Assembly (NCBI GenBank): GCA_024278565.1
Contig: JAJRSY010000222.1
Coordinates: 1-6,240 of the forward strand
DNA from: Bacteroidota bacterium
Lineage (GTDB): Bacteria; Bacteroidota; Bacteroidia; Flavobacteriales; Flavobacteriaceae
DNA length: 6,240 nt
Direction: 5' to 3'
The notes beneath the pieces are model-generated. The model was not told where the DNA came from. It searched no databases and saw only the letters and a list, made by a program, of their open reading frames with translations. Shown here one piece after another: positions 1 through 3,925 of the stretch. The stretch's first letter is position 1; each line of letters starts with the position of its first letter. The position numbers were made by a program, and so were the translations under genes.

Positions 1-635
1 GGTATTTCAGAAATGATACTTTAAACAGAATGGTATATTATTATGATACCATTGGAGGAAGTGAGTCTGTTCTTTACGATTTCAATCTTACCATAGGAGA
101 GAATAATGTAACATCTATTGATACAATAATTATTGATGGGGAAGTTAGAACAAGATGGTGGAGCGGAAATAATTATTGTTCCAGAAATTTTATAAGTGGA
201 ATCGGGGGGCTTAATGGTTTTTTTCTTATAAAAAGATTTTATAGTTCTCCTGTTTGGGCTCCATGGGGAGTTGAAAACTGTGGTATATTGTCTTGCTTTA
301 GTGTCTGCGGGCAAACCTTATATTCCATAGATAGTAATATTACCACATGTGAACTAATCCAGTTGCAACCGCAACCTGTTAATATTGATGAATACCATTA
401 TAAATTATCGCCAACATTAAATAACGGCAATTTTCAATTCAATCTGTTCGATGAGGAGGATGAGCGTTATGAACTGGCAATCTATAGTACGCAAGGTATT
501 ATTACTTCCCGTATTGAAATTAGCAACGGAAACAACCAAATTTCTTTGCCAAATGCCGCAAAAGGGATGTTTTTTTGGCAACTATTGAAAAACGGTAAAC
601 ATTATAAAGATGGGAAATTTATCATCATGAGGTAG
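1..635 (+). CDS. T9SS-sorted secreted protein, 3' part only (5' end outside window)
   Basis: This reading frame is open to the left edge. Codons from position 3 to 29 read on without a stop into the ATG at 30, so that ATG is probably internal and the true start lies outside. About 210 residues are visible, ending in TAG at 633-635. The last ~76 residues (about 405-632) look like a type IX secretion C-terminal sorting domain: an LSPTLNNGNFQ stretch in place of the usual YPNPxxGxF, then a beta-rich YELAIYSTQG segment, a KGMFFWQL segment and a terminal KDGKFII. In this family the domain takes the protein across the outer membrane and is then usually cleaved or used for surface attachment. The part before it has aromatic and Gly-rich beta-type sequence and five cysteines (one near 177-179, the rest at about 279-350). 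I recognise no enzyme domain there, so the function is unknown. It is transcribed towards the biosynthetic operon and is probably unrelated to it. Confidence 0.85.
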   Translation, partial: YFRNDTLNRMVYYYDTIGGSESVLYDFNLTIGENNVTSIDTIIIDGEVRTRWWSGNNYCSRNFISGIGGLNGFFLIKRFYSSPVWAPWGVENCGILSCFSVCGQTLYSIDSNITTCELIQLQPQPVNIDEYHYKLSPTLNNGNFQFNLFDEEDERYELAIYSTQGIITSRIEISNGNNQISLPNAAKGMFFWQLLKNGKHYKDGKFIIMR

Positions 636-651
636 CGTGATTTGATTTAAT

Positions 652-689
652 AAACAAAAAGCCCTGCCATCAGGCAGGGCTTTTTGTTT
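652..689. terminator. Bidirectional intrinsic terminator between convergent genes
   Basis: There is a perfect 17-bp inverted repeat: the left arm 652-668 ends in GCCCTGCC, the loop is ATCA (669-672), and the right arm 673-689 starts with GGCAGGGC. The GC-rich core is flanked by A-runs on the left and T-runs on the right, so a U-tract follows the hairpin in either direction. It lies 16 bp after the stop of the T9SS-cargo gene and 14 bp after the stop of the small exported protein gene, so it can end transcription of both. Confidence 0.93.
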
Positions 690-703
690 TTAAAAGGTTT
701 GTT

Positions 704-1063
704 TTACTTTTTTCCTTGTTCTTCTTTCTCTTTCTTTTCCATGGCAGCTTTATGATAAGGGCAATCTACTTTGCTTGCTGTACCTGATTCCTGTTTTTTC
801 TTGCATTCTTTCCTTTGTTTTTTAGTACAGTCTTTTTTTGACGCAGCTTTTTTGTGATCACATTCGTAAGCCTCAGTTGTTTCTGCTTTTTGCTCAGTAG
901 TTTCGGCTTTTTGTTCACCAGTTTCAGCCTTTTTAACTGCGCTGATATTGGTATATTCCTTTGTTGTTTTTAAGTCTTTCGAAACTTCTGATTTCGTTTG
1001 TGCATTCACATTTATTAATCCGACAAAAAGAATGATAGTGAATAAATAAAATAGTTTTTTCAT
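704..1063 (-). CDS. Small exported Lys/Glu-rich protein with Cys/His motifs, unknown function
   Basis: This encodes 119 residues from ATG to TAA. Residues 1-21 form a clear signal peptide: MKK, a hydrophobic core (LFYLFTIILFVGLI), then VNA before Gln22, which fits signal peptidase I. No lipobox cysteine is present, so a soluble periplasmic or exported protein is expected. The mature part is highly charged and probably largely disordered or helical. It holds three heptapeptide copies (residues 44-64, QKAETTE type), followed by a cysteine-containing basic region: Cys68 and His70 in YECDHKKAA, then Cys79, Cys87, and Cys101 and His104 in CPYHKAA. The two CxH/CPxH motifs followed by KAA look like a divergent pair and recall the CPMH-type heavy-metal-binding motif, so metal binding is possible but unproven. 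I do not recognise the family. It lies 64 bp downstream of the transferase gene on the same strand, with a possible promoter of its own, so membership in the biosynthetic operon is uncertain. Confidence 0.8.
   Translation of the reverse strand: MKKLFYLFTIILFVGLINVNAQTKSEVSKDLKTTKEYTNISAVKKAETGEQKAETTEQKAETTEAYECDHKKAASKKDCTKKQRKECKKKQESGTASKVDCPYHKAAMEKKEKEEQGKK
872..934 (-). repeat. Three tandem 21-bp units inside the small exported protein gene
   Basis: Three consecutive 21-bp units (872-892, 893-913, 914-934) encode KKAETGE, QKAETTE and QKAETTE on the minus strand. The first two DNA units differ at 2 of 21 positions. The third differs from its neighbour at about 6. The array stays in frame, so unit gain or loss would only change the linker length. 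Confidence 0.8.
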
Positions 1064-1090
1064 GGTTTAAATTTTGATTTTAGTTTGCTG

Positions 1091-1122
1091 CTAAATTAGT
1101 CTATTATTTTTTATTGTGTAAA
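1091..1122 (-). promoter_or_regulatory. Possible Bacteroidota-type promoter for the small exported protein gene
   Basis: In the 64-bp gap upstream of the small gene, the minus strand carries TAATTTAG (1091-1098), one mismatch from the Bacteroidota -7 consensus TAnnTTTG. A TTTA (1119-1122) lies 20 bp further upstream, at about the spacing of the -33 element (TTTG/TTG). The region is very AT-rich, so chance matches are likely. No terminator hairpin is seen after the transferase gene, so read-through from the operon is also possible. Confidence 0.3.
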
Positions 1123-1127
1123 CATAC

Positions 1128-1790
1128 TTAGCCATTTTTGTTTTCTAAACCCAACGCCTCTTCATCTATTTCCATTAAACTATCCTTTTGACTTGAGCAA
1201 AGGTGGCATACGTAATTTGTGTTAACCGCTACTGGATATACATACCAAAATTCATCACTTTCCTTTAGTTCAGCCACGTTGCCATTTACCTTTATTTCTT
1301 TGGGTGAAATTTTAAATCCCTCACCTGTTGCTTTCATAACACTTTCTTTTTGTGTCCAAATATGAAAGAAATAAGCCACTGCATCTTCAGAAGAGATGAT
1401 CGTTTTCAGTTCGGAATCACTTAGAACTTTCTTAAACTTTAGCGGGTCAACAGGACTCAACTGTTCTATGTCAATCCCAACTTTGCAAGTCGTTGAAAAC
1501 GCACAAACCACAATATTGCCCGAATGAGAGATATTAAAATCAAAAGCAGGGCTTATATATGGTTTTCTGCCACTTTGTGTTTTAATTTGATGTAGAAGCG
1601 CTTTGTCAAACCCATGGCTGACAAGCAACTTTTGCAGCAGATATTTTCCGCATAAAAATCTTAAAACATCATTTTGTTTGCGGTATTTTAACGCCTTATT
1701 GAATAATGAATGAGGTAGCTTTTTCTGAAAAAAATCTTGAAGGAGTTTTGGTTCAATACCACCTATGGAGGTATGTGAAACCCGAATCAT
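1128..1790 (-). CDS. Sfp-type 4'-phosphopantetheinyl transferase
   Basis: This encodes 220 residues. The enzyme family moves the 4'-phosphopantetheine arm of coenzyme A onto the conserved serine of carrier proteins, turning apo-ACP into the active holo form in the cytoplasm. Family signatures are present in order: FNISHSG (residues 85-91, His89 near the CoA site), VGIDIE (104-109, with Mg2+ ligands Asp107 and Glu109), and WTQKESVMKATGEGF (145-159, with Glu149, Lys148 and Lys153 of the W-x-KE-x-x-x-K motif). The length is typical of Sfp-like enzymes and about twice that of an AcpS protomer. The start ATG overlaps the TGA of the thioesterase gene by 4 bp, which supports this start and suggests translational coupling. 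Its place as last gene of the PKS operon points to activation of the PKS carrier domains, though it may also serve others. No key residue appears to be missing. Confidence 0.93.
   Translation of the reverse strand: MIRVSHTSIGGIEPKLLQDFFQKKLPHSLFNKALKYRKQNDVLRFLCGKYLLQKLLVSHGFDKALLHQIKTQSGRKPYISPAFDFNISHSGNIVVCAFSTTCKVGIDIEQLSPVDPLKFKKVLSDSELKTIISSEDAVAYFFHIWTQKESVMKATGEGFKISPKEIKVNGNVAELKESDEFWYVYPVAVNTNYVCHLCSSQKDSLMEIDEEALGLENKNG
1787..1790 (-). promoter_or_regulatory. ATGA stop/start overlap coupling thioesterase and transferase translation
   Basis: On the minus strand the four bases read ATGA. The ATG (1790-1788) starts the transferase and the TGA (1789-1787) ends the thioesterase. Such overlaps usually mean that a terminating ribosome re-initiates, giving linked expression. 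No Shine-Dalgarno sequence is needed or obvious here. Confidence 0.85.
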
Positions 1791-2512
1791 GGCTCAAAAG
1801 CATACAATTGTCCTAAAGTGGCATTTATTAAGCTGCATAATCTTTGAGCTTCCTGGAAAATGAAAAAATGATCGCCTTCAAACCTGTAAAAATTGACTCC
1901 TGATTTAGTTTCTTTGTTCCAGTCTCGGAGTGAGCCGTTCAGTCCTTTCTCAAGGCTTCCGGCAACAACAGTAATGGGAATATTGTAGGGCTCATGCGCT
2001 TCATACACATAGCCGTCTATTGCTTCAATATCGGCTCTCAATATGGGCAGGAAAATATCAAGCAGTTTTTTCTCCTGCAATAAGGCGGGCGGAATTCCAT
2101 TCAGGCTGCTAAGATGTTCGATAAATTCTTTGTCGGAAAGTTTTTCCCGGTTTTTATCGTGATGATGCGAAGGCGCATAGTAGCTGGTGAAAAACAGTTG
2201 TTCGGCAGCAGGCATATTATGATCTTTCAGCCAATGCACCAGCAAGTGTCCCAGCAATGCGCCCATGGAGTGACCGTAAATGGCATAAGGTTTATCTAAT
2301 TGATTCAGGCATTGATTCCCTATTTCCTCTACAATCTGATGGATGTTTCTCAGCGGTTTTTCTTTGATTCTTTTTCCTTTTCCCGGCAGGTCAAACGTAA
2401 CCATCTGAATATTTCCCGGCAGGCAGCTATCAAACTTTTGATAGCAAAATTCGTTGCCTCCGGCAAAAGGAAGGCAAAGTAATTGGTAACTATCTAATTG
2501 GTTGTCGGACAT
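1787..2512 (-). CDS. Type II (stand-alone) thioesterase of PKS/NRPS type
   Basis: This encodes a 241-residue alpha/beta hydrolase of the size usual for external thioesterases. Such proteins hydrolyse stalled or wrong acyl groups from carrier-protein phosphopantetheine arms, an editing role, and occasionally release products. Visible signatures are LLCLPFAGG near the N terminus (residues 11-19, oxyanion-hole region), FDLPGKG (40-46), the nucleophile elbow GHSMGA (80-85) with Ser82, a lid region with LNGIPPALL (137-145) and ILRADIEAIDGY (157-168), and the catalytic His in EGDHFF (212-217, His215). The position matching the catalytic Asp of surfactin-type enzymes appears to be Glu188 (GSLEK), judged by my hand alignment. 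A Ser-Glu-His triad can still be active in this fold. The gene starts 16 bp after the oxoamine synthase stop and overlaps the transferase by 4 bp. Its role in proofreading the neighbouring PKS is inferred from context. Confidence 0.92.
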   Translation of the reverse strand: MSDNQLDSYQLLCLPFAGGNEFCYQKFDSCLPGNIQMVTFDLPGKGKRIKEKPLRNIHQIVEEIGNQCLNQLDKPYAIYGHSMGALLGHLLVHWLKDHNMPAAEQLFFTSYYAPSHHHDKNREKLSDKEFIEHLSSLNGIPPALLQEKKLLDIFLPILRADIEAIDGYVYEAHEPYNIPITVVAGSLEKGLNGSLRDWNKETKSGVNFYRFEGDHFFIFQEAQRLCSLINATLGQLYAFEP

Positions 2513-2528
2513 TGCTTGAAGGATTACG

Positions 2529-3905
2529 TTAATTATTTTCTTCCTGAATTTGAGTGAGCAATTTAGCGGTCATGTCAACAGTAAATTGAATTTCTTCCTG
2601 GGTATGGTCGCAGGTAATAAAAAACCGTAAGCGCGACTCATTGTCAGGTACGGCAGGGTAAAGTATGGGCTGTACATTTATTTTGTTTTCAAAAAGACGG
2701 TGTGCCAGTAGCAACGCATGATTTGAGTTGCCAACGATGATGGGTATTACGGCAGTGTCCATACTTTTTCCTGTGTTTAATCCTGCTTCATTTGCTTGTT
2801 CAAGAAAATATTTAGCATTTTCTTTTAATCGTTGGGTTCGCTCCGGCTCTGATTTTATCAACTTGGCAGCCATCAATGCCGCAGCAGCATTAGCGGGAGA
2901 AATTCCTACGCTGTACAAAAATCCCGGTGTTGTGTATTTTAAGTAATTGATTAATGACTTTTTTCCGGCAATGTATCCGCCACAACTGGCGAAAGATTTG
3001 CTGAAAGTGCCCATCCACAAGTCAACGTCATTGGGGTCAACGTCAAAATGCTCCCTGATACCTTTGCCCGTTTTGCCCAATACGCCAATGGAATGAGCTT
3101 CGTCAACAAACAACAAGGCATTGTGTTTTTTCTTAACCTCGATAAATGCCGGTAGGTTGGCGATATCGCCATCCATGCTGTAAACGCCTTCGATGGTAAT
3201 GAGCACTCTTTCATAGTCTTTCCGGTTTTCCTGAAGTATGCGGTCGAGGGCTTCAAAATCTTCATGAGGAAAAGGAATGCGCCTGGCGCCTGACAATACG
3301 CATCCTTCAATGATGCTGTTGTGGCTAAGGTCGTCAAAAACGATAAGGTCTTGCGGACGCATGAGGTGGCCTATCACCGTTACGTTGGTTGCATGACCGC
3401 CTACAAAAACGATTGAATCTTCTGTATTATAAAGACTAGCGATTTCATCTTCCAGTTCTTTGTGCAAAGGTTTTTCACCGGTTGCCACCCGGCTTGCGGA
3501 AACGGAAGTGCCGTAATCATCTATGGCTTTTCGGGCAGCGTCAGAAACTCTTTTATCGCCCGATAATCCTAGATAATTGTAGCTTGAAAAGCTGATCATA
3601 TCTTTTCCGTCAATGATTGTCCGGTTGTTGGTGATGGTTTCGTTTACCCTGAAATAGGGGTTGGCGATGTTAAGCTGATCGAGCATTACAAATTGCTGAT
3701 CAAAAGCCTCTATCTCGGGAAATTGATCAAACTCGCAAAATGCCCGGTAATCTTTTTCAGCAATAATCGTTGCTGACTTTACAGGTGGTGAAACCGATGT
3801 AACTCCGGTGTCTGGTTTTGGCTTGGCAGATTTCTTTTCAAGCAACAGCTTCTTTAACAACGCTCTTTTTTGCTCAACAGTTAGATTTTCTTTTGTAGTG
3901 TTCAT
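2529..3905 (-). CDS. PLP-dependent alpha-oxoamine synthase, probable PKS release enzyme
   Basis: This encodes 458 residues of the BioF/KBL/serine palmitoyltransferase family, which condenses an acyl thioester with an amino acid and loses CO2 to give an alpha-amino ketone. Core motifs are SFSSYNYLGL (residues 105-114), SASRVATGEKPLHKELE (136-152), DDLSHNSIIEG (191-201, with His195 over the PLP ring), IEGVYSMDGD (238-247), the DEAHSIG motif (268-274, Asp268 and His271), and GTFSKSFASCGG (299-310), where Lys303 should form the PLP Schiff base. All expected catalytic residues are present. Family members usually have about 390 residues; this one has about 50-60 extra at the N terminus, with a Leu- and Lys-rich helix (8-25), then a Pro/Ser/Thr linker. 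The helix resembles docking or linker helices next to PKS/NRPS domains. The gene lies 20 bp after the PKS stop and 16 bp before the thioesterase gene. Biotin (bioF) or threonine (kbl) roles are unlikely given the extension and neighbours. The amino acid substrate cannot be read from sequence. Confidence 0.92.
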   Translation of the reverse strand: MNTTKENLTVEQKRALLKKLLLEKKSAKPKPDTGVTSVSPPVKSATIIAEKDYRAFCEFDQFPEIEAFDQQFVMLDQLNIANPYFRVNETITNNRTIIDGKDMISFSSYNYLGLSGDKRVSDAARKAIDDYGTSVSASRVATGEKPLHKELEDEIASLYNTEDSIVFVGGHATNVTVIGHLMRPQDLIVFDDLSHNSIIEGCVLSGARRIPFPHEDFEALDRILQENRKDYERVLITIEGVYSMDGDIANLPAFIEVKKKHNALLFVDEAHSIGVLGKTGKGIREHFDVDPNDVDLWMGTFSKSFASCGGYIAGKKSLINYLKYTTPGFLYSVGISPANAAAALMAAKLIKSEPERTQRLKENAKYFLEQANEAGLNTGKSMDTAVIPIIVGNSNHALLLAHRLFENKINVQPILYPAVPDNESRLRFFITCDHTQEEIQFTVDMTAKLLTQIQEENN

Positions 3906-3925
3906 GCTTTTAATAAATGGCTAAA

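Noticed and set aside
21..314. 97-codon open frame on the minus strand opposite the T9SS-cargo gene
   Set aside because: It is antisense to a convincing coding frame that is open to the edge. The translation has low complexity and no signal peptide or domain.
1091..1099. Short palindrome CTAA-A-TTAG upstream of the small exported protein gene as an operator
   Set aside because: Four-base arms in a very AT-rich gap are expected by chance.
1787..2512. Thioesterase as the main product-release enzyme
   Set aside because: Stand-alone type II thioesterases usually edit rather than release, and an oxoamine synthase is present next to the PKS. It remains possible as a minor route.
2114..2946. Short plus-strand open frames (2114-2299, 2300-2482, 2728-2946)
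   Set aside because: They are antisense to the thioesterase and oxoamine synthase, and are short with no motif.
2951..3337. 128-codon open frame on the minus strand within the oxoamine synthase gene
   Set aside because: It lies in another frame of a gene whose own frame encodes all family motifs. Its translation shows no recognisable domain.
2529..3905. Biotin synthesis bioF or threonine breakdown kbl
   Set aside because: The fold is the same, but the extra N-terminal helix, position between a PKS and a type II thioesterase, and absence of other biotin or threonine genes favour a PKS-linked oxoamine synthase. A biotin role is not strictly excluded by sequence.
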